This document shows, piece by piece, positions 45,999 through 54,245 of a stretch of DNA of 64,000 nucleotides. The stretch lies in the NCBI RefSeq assembly GCF_000711225.1, contig NZ_JOMG01000004.1, positions 124,001 through 188,000 of the forward strand, written 5' to 3'. The notes under the pieces were generated by a model, which saw only the letters and a program-made list of their open reading frames with translations, searched no databases and was not told the origin of the DNA. This DNA comes from Pelobacter seleniigenes DSM 18267. Its GTDB lineage: Bacteria; Desulfobacterota; Desulfuromonadia; Desulfuromonadales; Geopsychrobacteraceae. A program made the translations under genes and the position numbers. How positions within the stretch are numbered: position 1 is the stretch's first letter; each line of letters opens with the position of its first letter.

Positions 45999-46695
45999 AG
46001 TGGTATCCCGCCCCCGGATAGAGCAAGTTAAGGAATACGGTATGTATTGGGTCAAATATGTACCCGAATACTTCCCAAGCAACAAACAAGCCCATGAATA
46101 ACATAGGAGTATTATGTATAAAGTCCAGGTAGCTTATAGCTTTTTCCTTACTGATGAACAGAGGGATAATGCCACTGCCGTCCAGTGGTGGTAGGGGGAT
46201 AAGATTGAAGATGCAAAGCATGATATTCAAAGTAAATGTTATGCTGAGAAGCACCGCTACTGCGTGGAGAGGTCCGTCTTGGTACGAAGAAGTTACTTGA
46301 GTAAAGTTGATATAATCAGGTGCATAAAACCAATCCAAAGCTATTCCAATGCGGATGGCCAGTCCGGTCATTAATACTAATAAAAGATTTGACAGCGGCC
46401 CGGCCAGTGACGTAACCGCCGAGCGGTCAGGATAGGTTCTTGCCCAGTCACGGTCGTAAGGGGCGCTTGTCCAGCCGATCATCCAGCCACTGACCAAAAA
46501 CGAAAGGATCGGCACGACAATTGTGCCGATTGGCTCCCGCTTGATATGTGGTATTGGGTCAAGGGTCACCTGCCCACCATCATAGGCTGTGTTGTCTCCA
46601 AGCTTTAGAGCAGTAAAAGCATGTGATGCTTCGTGTACAACCATTGAAAAGATAAAGGCCAGATACCATAAAAGGCCTTCTGCTAGATTGCCCAT
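45997..46695 (-). CDS. Site-2 protease family (M50) membrane metalloprotease
   Basis: A 232-residue integral membrane protein with about six helices. The zinc-binding motif HEASH is at residues 21-25 inside the first helix, and the third ligand region is NLIPLPPLDGSG near residue 175; GPLSNLLLV lies between. This is the layout of small M50 proteases close to the SpoIVFB/YwhC-like group. The ATG at 46695 has AGGAGG five bases upstream; a GTG six bases earlier is less likely. The TAG stop lies on the end of a MITE-like element. Substrate unknown. Confidence 0.88.
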   Translation of the reverse strand: MGNLAEGLLWYLAFIFSMVVHEASHAFTALKLGDNTAYDGGQVTLDPIPHIKREPIGTIVVPILSFLVSGWMIGWTSAPYDRDWARTYPDRSAVTSLAGPLSNLLLVLMTGLAIRIGIALDWFYAPDYINFTQVTSSYQDGPLHAVAVLLSITFTLNIMLCIFNLIPLPPLDGSGIIPLFISKEKAISYLDFIHNTPMLFMGLFVAWEVFGYIFDPIHTVFLNLLYPGAGYH

Positions 46696-46742
46696 ACCCA
46701 CCTCCTGGCTACGTCTAATTTATGCTGGAACGGTCTTTACTG

Positions 46743-46895
46743 GCAGGTTGTTGAAAAAGTCCATCCTTAGCCTTTTTCAAGCCCGGTGGAGAAAAGTGCG
46801 ATTTTCTCCACCTTACAAAATCAATGACTTACAAGGCCGCCATTGATTTTGATCGCCCGTCCATGGGCTCATCAGGCTGTTTTTTAACAGCCTGC
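46743..46895. mobile_element. MITE-like element with GCAGG..TGTT..AAAAA ends
   Basis: The left end GCAGGTTGTTGAAAAAGTCC and the inverted right end GCAGGCTGTTAAAAAACAGC are about 75 percent alike. The interior contains an internal hairpin GTGGAGAAAA / ATTTTCTCCAC, and the right end itself folds (AGGCTGTT / AACAGCCT). It has no coding capacity. The size and symmetry suit a small non-autonomous element; target duplications are not clear. Confidence 0.5.
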
Positions 46896-46934
46896 TAGTC
46901 ACGAAATCAGTCAGGTCCGAATTGTCCCATTGGG

Positions 46935-46962
46935 GTTGCCGAAATTTTCGGCCTGCCCGAAC
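46935..46962 (+). repeat. 28-bp dispersed repeat, copy 2
   Basis: Same orientation as the copy at 39368-39395 and identical at 26 of 28 positions. It contains the small palindrome CCGAAATTTTCGG, which is weakened in copy 1. Confidence 0.6.
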
Positions 46963-47081
46963 TCTTTTTTGGGGGACAGGCTGCAACTATTGACTGACGG
47001 GCTGAAAAAAGTCTTCTCTTTCGGCCTATAAACAAAGGCGGTGGCTTGGTCTCTTGCGCTTTCCTGTCAAGTCGTTAAAGA

Positions 47082-47645
47082 CTATTTTTTTTCGACGACT
47101 TTTTCATTCTGCGCGCATATTGATTTAACTGTCGTTGTAAAATCCTCAACTGTATCTTTATTCTCATTGATGAATTTTTCTTGAGAGCTTATGTATCCAA
47201 TAGGCTTATACATTTCTATCGATAAAATTTTGTCATGACTAATATAACGGTAGGATTTTCCTCGTAAGTAGCTGTTAAGATTTTCTTCAAAGATATCTAC
47301 AGAACAAAATCCATTACTTTTTTGATCAATGTAAATATTATCTTTTGTTCTACTTGAATCTGCTCTAGTGAAATAATACCTAATGTCAATGAGCTTTGAT
47401 TTGTTTATATATATAATTATTTTTTTCTCTTTTGATATTAGTTCGTTTGTTGTTGTTTTCTCTTGCTCAAAATAATCAGTTTTTGTTGATTTGTATTCGA
47501 CATTGAAAGGGAAAATAATTTCTGTTCTTGGAATCGTGCTGTCAATATATTTATTGCCATTGATAACTTCAGGTTTTTGAATATTGGCTGCGCACGAGGG
47601 AAGGAAGGGTAGGGTCATTAAAAGAAAAATAGGGAAAAATTTCAC
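47082..47645 (-). CDS. Lipoprotein of unknown function, low GC
   Basis: A 187-residue predicted lipoprotein. The start is a GTG at 47645 with GGAGG five bases before it; this places a short signal (MKFFPIFLLMTLPFLPSC) directly in front of the lipobox. The mature protein is rich in Lys, Asn, Ile and Tyr and reads as beta strands. Its codon use and AT-richness differ sharply from the core genes, so it looks recently acquired. I find no family resemblance. Confidence 0.72.
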   Translation of the reverse strand: MKFFPIFLLMTLPFLPSCAANIQKPEVINGNKYIDSTIPRTEIIFPFNVEYKSTKTDYFEQEKTTTNELISKEKKIIIYINKSKLIDIRYYFTRADSSRTKDNIYIDQKSNGFCSVDIFEENLNSYLRGKSYRYISHDKILSIEMYKPIGYISSQEKFINENKDTVEDFTTTVKSICAQNEKVVEKK

Positions 47646-48147
47646 TGGTTCCTCCGCAGGTAAGGGATTTTCGGTCATGTAAGCTGATACTCGGTGTGTG
47701 ATGAAATATTCTCAGGCCCTGGCTTTTCTATGGAGTCCTCAATTTTGAATGATTGAACGCCACTCAATTCTTGAATTCGATATTTCGGTTGATTGTTGCT
47801 ATGACGGGGTGTGTTGAATAAATCATCAGAAAATCGCCCCCTCAACAATTTAAATGATTTTATACCAAATTTGGATGGCGGAGGAAGCAAATTCTCCTCA
47901 TTGAATTTGCGAGTGATGCTTACGCGTTGGCTGAATGAGGTGTTCAAAAATCGGAAATTTTGTTTAGAAGCGATTCTTCCGACTGATTCCAAAGGTTTTC
48001 ATAACGAGGCCGATTTGCAATAGATTGGCTGAGAATTTTTGCAGGCGTTTCCGCATCAAAAGGTCTGATTCTTGACAACACTGAGGCTGAAATCACTATT
48101 TTACCTTCCAGTGCTGTTCACCATCCGATAAATTCCAGTAACACCGG
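47646..48147. other. 500-base interval, no secure gene
   Basis: A 105-residue minus-strand frame at 47675-47992 begins with TTG, lacks a ribosome-binding site and resembles nothing, so it is not called. The IclR gene ends at 48148. Nothing else is visible. Confidence 0.45.
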
Positions 48148-48960
48148 TCATATTTCCCCCAGACGATAGGATATCTGTTTCGTTGCGTCGGTCAGTTCAT
48201 GACAAAGATTTTCCAACTGATCGTTGGCAAAACGATGTGCCAGGCCGACGATGGCAAGGGATGCTTTGATCTGATTGTTGTGATCGAAGATCGGTGCGCT
48301 GATGGCTGAAATCCCCTGCTCGCGTTCCTGATCATTAATGGCATAGCCATATTCACGCGCAAATACAAGCTCTTCCATGATTTTCTGTGGGTCGGTAATT
48401 GTGGTCGGGGTAAACCGTACCGGTTTTGCTTTGGCCAGAATTTTTTCGGCAAAGGAATCGGGCGAATACGCCATCAGGACTCGTCCGGCTGCTGTCGTAT
48501 AGAGTTCTTCGACATCCCCCTCATTAATAACGTAAGCAAATCGACTGGGTCCAAGCTCACGGGCCAGGCAGATGCAGCGGTGCCTGTCAAGCACATACAG
48601 GGTTGATGATAATTGGGTCCTCATCGACAACTCTGCCATGATTGGTGTGGCAATCGCTTTCAGCGTGTTTGTTTTTTCATAGACCTTGCCAAGAACCATG
48701 ACTTTTGGGCCGAGACGATAATTATTCTGTGCTGTTCGTGCCAGGTAACCAAGAGCGATCAACGTTTTGCAGAGCCGATGAACGCGGCTTTTGAAATACC
48801 CGGTACGCTGACCGATCTGCTGAAGGGTCAGTTCTGTTTCCTGGCCGTTAAAACATTCGAGAATCGCCATTGTGGTGACCACCGTATTGACCAGCTCAGG
48901 TGCTTTGTCCGGTTGTTTCTCTCTCTGTTCCATCTGATTTGTCCCATCACAATTCGACAT
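48148..48960 (-). CDS. IclR-family transcriptional regulator
   Basis: A 270-residue regulator. The N-terminal winged helix-turn-helix reads TTMAILECFNGQETELTLQQIGQRTG (split by a loop), then FKSRVHRLCKTLIALGYL. The C-terminal effector-binding domain contains YTTAAGRVLMAY, REYGYAINDQEREQGISAISAPIFD and the closing helix. IclR proteins usually control the adjacent catabolic operon in response to a pathway metabolite; this one is divergent from the aconitase X cluster with 215 bases between. The start at 48960 has no ribosome-binding site; the ATG at 48933 is a fair alternative. Confidence 0.93.
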   Translation of the reverse strand: MSNCDGTNQMEQREKQPDKAPELVNTVVTTMAILECFNGQETELTLQQIGQRTGYFKSRVHRLCKTLIALGYLARTAQNNYRLGPKVMVLGKVYEKTNTLKAIATPIMAELSMRTQLSSTLYVLDRHRCICLARELGPSRFAYVINEGDVEELYTTAAGRVLMAYSPDSFAEKILAKAKPVRFTPTTITDPQKIMEELVFAREYGYAINDQEREQGISAISAPIFDHNNQIKASLAIVGLAHRFANDQLENLCHELTDATKQISYRLGEI

Positions 48961-49175
48961 CTGATAAAGCGGCTTACCGAAGCGGTCTGTCCTCTGATCG
49001 GATGCACTGCATCGTGATCTCTAAAACAATTAGTAAACTGTGCTGAAAAAAGCAACTGTTCTAATATAGTTAACGCAAAAAATTATATTGGAATGGAAAT
49101 TGTGTTCTTGTAAAAGAGATCAAGCCAACCGGTTACGGTGATTGGTCTGGTCTTTACTGGCAAGGAGATACGCAG
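48961..49175. promoter_or_regulatory. Divergent promoter region between the IclR and aconitase X genes
   Basis: This 215-base divergent gap must contain the promoters of both units and presumably an IclR-type operator. It turns AT-rich between about 49030 and 49115. I see no perfect palindrome. AAGGAG eight bases before 49176 is the ribosome-binding site of the large-subunit gene. Confidence 0.5.
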
Positions 49176-50456
49176 ATGTTGAAATTAAAAGCGGATGAAT
49201 TGGCAATGCTGGAAGGGAAACAAGGCAAGGCGACCCAGAAAGCAATGGAACTGCTGGTGAAGTATGCAGAGGGTCTCGGCGCAGAAGATTTCGTCAATAC
49301 CAACAATGTCACGATCATTCCCGGGTCTGTTCCTGATGTGAAAATCGTTCGGCAAGTGGTTCCTTCGATGGATATCGATGAGATCGCATCGCGCTTCCTG
49401 CTTGACAGTGATGAGCGGGTGGTCGTTGACAAGGTCAAGGCTTTTACGACCACCAATGCCACTTGGCGGGATCAGGATTACCCTGACATTCAAAAAGGCA
49501 GCCGGGATCATTGCAATTTGCTGCAGCAATTGGCCGAGTACTGCAAGCGGGTGGGGATGATTCACCTGGCCACCTGCACGCCCTACCAGGTCGGCAATAT
49601 TCCTGTCCGGGGCGAGCACATCGCCTGGACGGAATCATCGGCGATAGCCTATAGCAACTCGGTGATCGGTTCGCGGACCAATATTGAAGGGCTGCATAGC
49701 ACTTTTGCTGCAGCAATTACCGGAAAAATCCCCAAGTGGGGCCTGCATCTCGATGAAAATCGTTACGGATCAGTGTTGATTGACGTTCAGGTTGATATGG
49801 CCAACCTGCGCGAGTGGTATCTGCTGGGCTATTACGTCGCCAGCAAGGTGGGGCTTGATCTGCCGATTTATCAGAATATCAACGATCGCCCTGACTTGAC
49901 CAAGCTGATGGCATTGTGTGCTGCTGGAATTTCGGGCGGCAGTATCGTCATGCATCACCTGGTTGGTATCACCCCCGAAGCACCGACGGTTGAGACTGCC
50001 AGTGGCGGTCGGAAACTGAAATACGAACTCTGCTTCGGTGAGGCTGAGCGGCGGGAAGCTTACGAAAAACTCAACCGGACCAAGAAGGACGATGTCGAAA
50101 TCGTGGCCTTGGGCTGCCCTCACTGCACTCTTGAGTACCTGCGTAAAATTGCCGAAATGCTCGACGGCAAAAAAATCAACGGCAACACCAAGCTGTACCT
50201 GACGACCAACAGCATGATCAAGGCGATGGCTGACATCCAGGGGTATACCAACTCCATTGAATCTGCGGGCGGGGTCATCATGCAGGATTCCTGCTGCCTG
50301 GAACTGGCCCTTGATCCCGACACGGTCTTTGTCACCAACTCGGCCAAGATGGCGCATTATGCACCGGGCGCAACCGGATTGAAGAATACCTGGTTCGGTA
50401 CCCTGGAGGAATGTATCGACGCGGCGCTAACCGGGAAATGGAGAGGAGAACTGTGA
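49176..50456 (+). CDS. Aconitase X large (catalytic) subunit
   Basis: A 426-residue AcnX-type dehydratase large subunit (formerly DUF521). Visible family features: HLATCTPYQVGNIP, AWTESSAIAYSNSVIGSRTN, a cluster-ligand segment ALGCPHCTLEYL and the C-terminal MQDSCC. These cysteines would hold an Fe-S cluster. Known members dehydrate cis-3-hydroxy-L-proline (bacteria) or mevalonate 5-phosphate (archaea); the actual substrate here is open. Its stop overlaps the small-subunit start by one base. First gene of the cluster, divergent from IclR. Confidence 0.92.
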   Translation: MLKLKADELAMLEGKQGKATQKAMELLVKYAEGLGAEDFVNTNNVTIIPGSVPDVKIVRQVVPSMDIDEIASRFLLDSDERVVVDKVKAFTTTNATWRDQDYPDIQKGSRDHCNLLQQLAEYCKRVGMIHLATCTPYQVGNIPVRGEHIAWTESSAIAYSNSVIGSRTNIEGLHSTFAAAITGKIPKWGLHLDENRYGSVLIDVQVDMANLREWYLLGYYVASKVGLDLPIYQNINDRPDLTKLMALCAAGISGGSIVMHHLVGITPEAPTVETASGGRKLKYELCFGEAERREAYEKLNRTKKDDVEIVALGCPHCTLEYLRKIAEMLDGKKINGNTKLYLTTNSMIKAMADIQGYTNSIESAGGVIMQDSCCLELALDPDTVFVTNSAKMAHYAPGATGLKNTWFGTLEECIDAALTGKWRGEL

Positions 50457-50869
50457 TGGAAAAGATCGTATTGAAGGGGCGCAAGGTTCATGGCGGCAGT
50501 GCCGAAGGGGAAGCTCTGGTGGCCAAGGCCCCCTTGGGTGGGTTCGGAACCTTCAACCTGAATAACGGTGATGTGGTCGACCTGAATCATGAATGGTTCG
50601 GCAAAAATGTCGCCGGGAAAGTGTTGGTATTTACCACTGCTTCCGGTTCTTCAGCCTGGACCATTGCTCATCAGGCGCTGCGTTACACCGGCTGTGCTCC
50701 GGCAGCCTATGTGGTCCGCAACAGCAACCCGCAAACCGCTCTCGGCTCTGTTGTCGCCCGGATTCCCTGTGTTACGGATTTTGATCAGGACCCGACGGAA
50801 GTCATTAAGGATGGTGACAGGGTCAGGGTCGATGCCGAAACCGGGACAGTAGAAATCATTAAAAAGTAG
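50456..50869 (+). CDS. Aconitase X small (swivel) subunit
   Basis: A 137-residue AcnX small subunit (formerly DUF126), equivalent to the swivel domain of aconitases. It has the opening KGRKVHGGSAEGEALV, the strand LGGFGTFNL and the loop TTASGSSAWTIAHQAL that carries the conserved Ser. The ATG at 50456 begins on the last base of the large-subunit stop and has AGGAGA about eight bases upstream. The two subunits form one enzyme. Confidence 0.92.
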   Translation: MEKIVLKGRKVHGGSAEGEALVAKAPLGGFGTFNLNNGDVVDLNHEWFGKNVAGKVLVFTTASGSSAWTIAHQALRYTGCAPAAYVVRNSNPQTALGSVVARIPCVTDFDQDPTEVIKDGDRVRVDAETGTVEIIKK

Positions 50870-50931
50870 CTGGCTGCCTCTTGAGGCGCGGTCAGGTCAT
50901 TTGGGATAAGCCGGGAAGGTGGAAGGGAACG

Positions 50932-51861
50932 ATGAAAAAAATCGCGATTCTGGGCTGTGGCGCCCTGGGGAGCACTTTTGGGGGGCTGTTAACGGAGGCC
51001 GGTTTTGATGTCGCGCTGGTGAACCTGAAAACTGACCACACCGATGCCATGGAAAAAGCCGGATTGATCTTTGTGGAGAATGATCAGCAGCGGACAGTCC
51101 CGGTCAAGGTTTATACCGATGCTGCCAAAGCCGGCCCGGTGGACCTGATTATTGTCCTGGTGAAATCCAACTTTACCAGGGCGGCGATTGAAGGTGCCAG
51201 GGCTCTCATCGGTCCCGACACAGTGGCCATGTCCTTGCAGAACGGCCTCGGCAATGAGGAAGTGCTGGAAGACTTTTTGGGCAAGGGGCGTGTGTTGGGT
51301 GGCAAAACCTATGTCGGTGGCACCCTGTTGGCTCCCGGCAAAGTCAAAATCGGGGTCAAGGGGAAGAAAACCCTGATCGGTGAATTTGATGGGACGATCT
51401 CCGCGCGGGCTGAGCTGATCCGCACCCTGTTTAGCCAAGCCGGGCTTGCCACTGACGTCATCAAGGATATCCGCACCCTGACTTGGCAAAAGCTGCTGGT
51501 CAATGTTGCCACCGGAGCCGTCTGCGGCATTACCCGGTTGACCTACGGTCCGTTGCAGCAGAGTACCGAGGTCATGGACTGTGCGATGGCGGCAGTCGCG
51601 GAAGCGTTGGCGGTGGCCAGGGCCTCCGGAATCATCCTTGAGGTCAATCATCCCCGCGAAGTTCTTGGCCAGGCGGTTGCCGGTCTCCCCGCAGATTTTA
51701 AGACCTCGATTCTTCAGGATGTTGAACGCGGGACCCCATGTGAAGTTGATTTTATTAATGGAGCGGTCGTTCGCGCAGGAGAAAAGCTCGGTATCCCGAC
51801 CCCGGTGAACCGGGCCCTGGTGGCCCTGCTTAAAGGGATTGAGCTGCAACAAAAACAATAA
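50932..51861 (+). CDS. Ketopantoate reductase-like (ApbA/PanE family) enzyme
   Basis: A 309-residue NAD(P)-dependent reductase. The Rossmann loop ILGCGALGSTFGGLL is at the N-terminus, VLVKSNFT holds the conserved Lys near residue 80, and SLQNGLGNEEVL and the helical C-terminal TWQKLLVNVATGAVCGIT follow. The family's model enzyme reduces 2-dehydropantoate, but many cluster-associated members act on other 2-oxo acids. The start at 50932 is chosen because the rest of the open frame upstream is unlike the family and GGAAGGGA lies just before the ATG. Placement in a catabolic operon argues against a housekeeping PanE. Confidence 0.88.
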   Translation: MKKIAILGCGALGSTFGGLLTEAGFDVALVNLKTDHTDAMEKAGLIFVENDQQRTVPVKVYTDAAKAGPVDLIIVLVKSNFTRAAIEGARALIGPDTVAMSLQNGLGNEEVLEDFLGKGRVLGGKTYVGGTLLAPGKVKIGVKGKKTLIGEFDGTISARAELIRTLFSQAGLATDVIKDIRTLTWQKLLVNVATGAVCGITRLTYGPLQQSTEVMDCAMAAVAEALAVARASGIILEVNHPREVLGQAVAGLPADFKTSILQDVERGTPCEVDFINGAVVRAGEKLGIPTPVNRALVALLKGIELQQKQ

Positions 51862-51875
51862 GGAGAAAACGACAA

Positions 51876-52214
51876 GTGAATACCAACAGACTCCGTGACA
51901 ATCAGATTGTCCAGGTTTCTCCGGTGAAAACCCGGCGGATTGTCCATACCGACAACCTGATGATGGCGATCTGGGATTTTTCCGATGGTCCATGGGAAAC
52001 TCCTGAACCATACCATTCCCATCCCCAGGACCAGATTGTTTATCTGGCGGATGGCGAGGTTGAGTTTTTTATCGAGGAGGAATCCTGTCTCCTGTCAGCC
52101 GGAGACACCGTTGCCGTGCCGGGGGGACTGCCACACACCGTAAGACTGCTGACCGAAAAGGTCCGTCTGGTAGATACCTGGACTCCTCTTCGGCAGGAAT
52201 TTCTGGAAAGCTGA
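51876..52214 (+). CDS. Cupin protein in the aconitase X cluster
   Basis: A 112-residue single-domain cupin. Motif 1 is PYHSHPQDQIVYLADGEVEF with the metal-binding HxH and Gln/Asp, motif 2 is GDTVAVPGGLPHTVRLL with the final His. The metal site looks intact, so it could be an isomerase, dioxygenase or binding protein acting on the pathway intermediate. It starts with GTG at 51876, preceded by AAGGAG at about ten bases. It lies 14 bases after the reductase gene. Confidence 0.85.
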   Translation: MNTNRLRDNQIVQVSPVKTRRIVHTDNLMMAIWDFSDGPWETPEPYHSHPQDQIVYLADGEVEFFIEEESCLLSAGDTVAVPGGLPHTVRLLTEKVRLVDTWTPLRQEFLES

Positions 52215-52238
52215 CGTTGATCTTTAAGGGAGGAAACA

Positions 52239-52688
52239 ATGGCAAAAATTTTGTTAATGCACGGTATCAATCACCAGATGTTCGGCAAACGCGACCCCAA
52301 ACATTATGGCACCATTACGCTGCAGGAGATTGAACAAAAAGCGACGGCCTGGGCCAGGGAACTCGGTCATGAACTTGATTGTTTCCAGACCGATCATGAA
52401 GGCGAAATGGCCATCAAAATTCATCAGGCCTTTCTGGGGGATATCGATGCCATTGTTATTAACGCCGGCGCCTGGACCCACTACAGCTATGGCATCCTCG
52501 ACGCCCTGAATATTTTTAAGGACAAAGGTCCGATTATCGAGACCCACATGTCCAATGTTCATTCCCGTGAAGAGTTCCGTCATAAGTCCGTGTTTGCGAC
52601 GGCTGTGGTCGGTCAGATCTGCGGTTTTGGCGTCACCACCTACAAGATGGGGCTGGTCGCCGCAGACAGTATTCTCAAAGGCGAATAG
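52239..52688 (+). CDS. Type II 3-dehydroquinate dehydratase family enzyme
   Basis: A 149-residue type II dehydroquinase. The catalytic set can be aligned: Asn11, Arg18 and Tyr23 in INHQMFGKRDPKHYG, INAGAWTH (Asn75, His81), and ETHMSNVHSREEFR (His103, Arg114). The N-terminal loop differs from the common GPNLNLLG. Biosynthetic AroQ makes 3-dehydroshikimate; located inside a catabolic operon, this copy more likely serves quinate-like or another hydroxy-acid breakdown. Whether the genome has a separate shikimate-pathway aroQ cannot be seen here. I leave the symbol blank for that reason. Confidence 0.88.
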   Translation: MAKILLMHGINHQMFGKRDPKHYGTITLQEIEQKATAWARELGHELDCFQTDHEGEMAIKIHQAFLGDIDAIVINAGAWTHYSYGILDALNIFKDKGPIIETHMSNVHSREEFRHKSVFATAVVGQICGFGVTTYKMGLVAADSILKGE

Positions 52689-52724
52689 CCAGAATCAAGT
52701 ATGTAAAGCTGAAGAGGGCAAACT

Positions 52725-53783
52725 ATGGAAAAGGTCAGGATTGGACTTATAGGTGGCGGCTGGATTTCAGCAAAGCATATCGAGGCCTCCAAACATGTCA
52801 GTAACGGTCAATTGGTGGCGTTGTGTGATATCGATCCGTCACGCAAGGTGCTGGCAGATGCACTTGGCATTCCTTTTTTTACTGATTACCGGGAACTGTT
52901 GTCGCAGGCAGAGGTCGAAGGGGTTATTGATGCCACCCCAAATCCCATGCATTCCATTATCGGCGGCGAATGCGCCGAGCGCGGTATTCATGTCCTGACC
53001 GAGAAGCCGGTGACGGCAACCCTTAAGGAGGGCAAGGCTTTGGTCGAAACCGTCAGGCAGAGCGGGATTCATCTGCTGGTCGGACATCATCGTCGCCATT
53101 TTCCCCTGGTGAAGAGAGCCCGGGAGATTGTCCGTGGCGGCGAACTGGGGCAGTTGGTCGGGGTCTCCATCATCTGGGCCCTCATGAAGGGGGATGCTTA
53201 TTACCTTCCGGAATGGCGCTCATTGCCCGGGGGCGGTCCGGTGATGTGCAACATGATTCATGAAATCGACAACCTGCGTTACATCTGTGGTGATATTTTC
53301 GAATTGACTGCCAGAACCAAGCGCCTTGTGCGTAAGGGCCAGGTTGAAGATACCATTTCCATGAACTTCGAAATGACCTGTGGCGCGCTCGGGGCGGCTG
53401 TGGTTTCCGATACCACCCCGGCCCCCTGGTCTTATGAACTCAGTTCCGGGGAGAACCCGGATTTCTTCAAGAACCAACAGAATTGTTATCATTATCTGGG
53501 GTCCAAAGCCTCCTTGTCGTTCCCTGACCTGCATCTTTACAGTTATGCCCATGGCAGCACGAAAGGCTGGTGGGAGCCCCTGATGGTGCGCTCGGAAACG
53601 GTCCCCTATTTTTGCCCCTACACCGCCCAGCTTGAACATTTCTGTCGGGTTATTCAAGGCCGGGAAGAGCCGATCATCAATGCCGCAGATGCCCTGCTGA
53701 CTCTGGCCACAACCTTGTCCGTTCTCGAATCGAGTGAAACCGGCCGCACGGTATCCCCACGGGAGTTACTTGAAAACAGCTAG
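52725..53783 (+). CDS. Gfo/Idh/MocA family dehydrogenase
   Basis: A 352-residue NAD(P)-dependent oxidoreductase. The Rossmann loop IGLIGGGWISAKHI opens the protein, the EKP motif (VLTEKPVT) is near residue 93, and the C-terminal substrate domain has GGGPVMCNMIHEIDNLRYICG with the usual catalytic His/Asp. Family members oxidise sugars, cyclitols and related hydroxy acids. It begins 36 bases after the dehydroquinase gene. The TAG stop is completed by the first two bases of the MITE that follows, so an earlier, longer C-terminus is possible. Confidence 0.92.
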   Translation: MEKVRIGLIGGGWISAKHIEASKHVSNGQLVALCDIDPSRKVLADALGIPFFTDYRELLSQAEVEGVIDATPNPMHSIIGGECAERGIHVLTEKPVTATLKEGKALVETVRQSGIHLLVGHHRRHFPLVKRAREIVRGGELGQLVGVSIIWALMKGDAYYLPEWRSLPGGGPVMCNMIHEIDNLRYICGDIFELTARTKRLVRKGQVEDTISMNFEMTCGALGAAVVSDTTPAPWSYELSSGENPDFFKNQQNCYHYLGSKASLSFPDLHLYSYAHGSTKGWWEPLMVRSETVPYFCPYTAQLEHFCRVIQGREEPIINAADALLTLATTLSVLESSETGRTVSPRELLENS

Positions 53784-53942
53784 TGTCCCGTACGGTTAGT
53801 TCTATATCCCAATTCTGGCCATTTTTGCCGCTGTCTACGTTCTGCTTTCTCGGCTTAGCTCAAGCTAGGTCTGCGGCAGCACGCCTTGACAGCAACAAAA
53901 ATGACTCAAAATTAATTTAAACAACTAACCAAACGGGACACT
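53782..53942. mobile_element. 161-bp MITE with 20-bp terminal inverted repeats
   Basis: The ends AGTGTCCCGTACGGTTAGTT (53782-53801) and, inverted, AGTGTCCCGTTTGGTTAGTT (53923-53942) differ at two of 20 positions. The 120-base interior encodes nothing, so the element must depend on a transposase elsewhere. A related solo end lies at 45945-45998. It sits between the dehydrogenase gene and the TRAP binding-protein gene and supplies part of the former's stop codon. Confidence 0.85.
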
Positions 53943-54245
53943 CGTTGCCATCCGGAAACTCCGCAGGGCAACGGCTAAGTTTTCAGGTTGGAAACGAGTA
54001 ATTTTTCGTTGTAGCAAGGAAATCAAGGGGGGACGCGGAGGCGTAGTCCTTTACGCCGCACAAGAAGACCCGCGGATTGACACCGCCGCAGCGGAAAAGC
54101 GCCGTTTCCGGATGAAAACCAGCTAGCCATCGCATTACGTGCCATCGAAAGGAGGTTGCCAGAATTGGAGGGTGAGAAGGTTGTATGACCTTCGCAGAAG
54201 GATGAAGTTTTATTATCGTTTTTTAACCGAACCCAGGAGAAAGCA
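53943..54245 (+). other. Leader region of the TRAP binding-protein gene
   Basis: About 300 bases with no gene between the MITE and dctP-like gene. A short GCGGAAAAGCGCCGTTTCCGG-like imperfect hairpin lies near 54090-54115. CCCAGGAG before 54246 is the ribosome-binding site. An own promoter is likely here, since the MITE separates the gene from the operon. Confidence 0.45.

Larger units (their letters stand above)
46702..47081. other. Gene-free interval with repeats
   Basis: About 380 bases containing the MITE-like element at 46743-46895 and the second copy of the 28-bp repeat (46935-46962). No coding sequence. Confidence 0.55.

Noticed and set aside
47675-47992. 105-residue minus-strand frame starting with TTG
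   Set aside because: No ribosome-binding site and composition unlike a folded protein.
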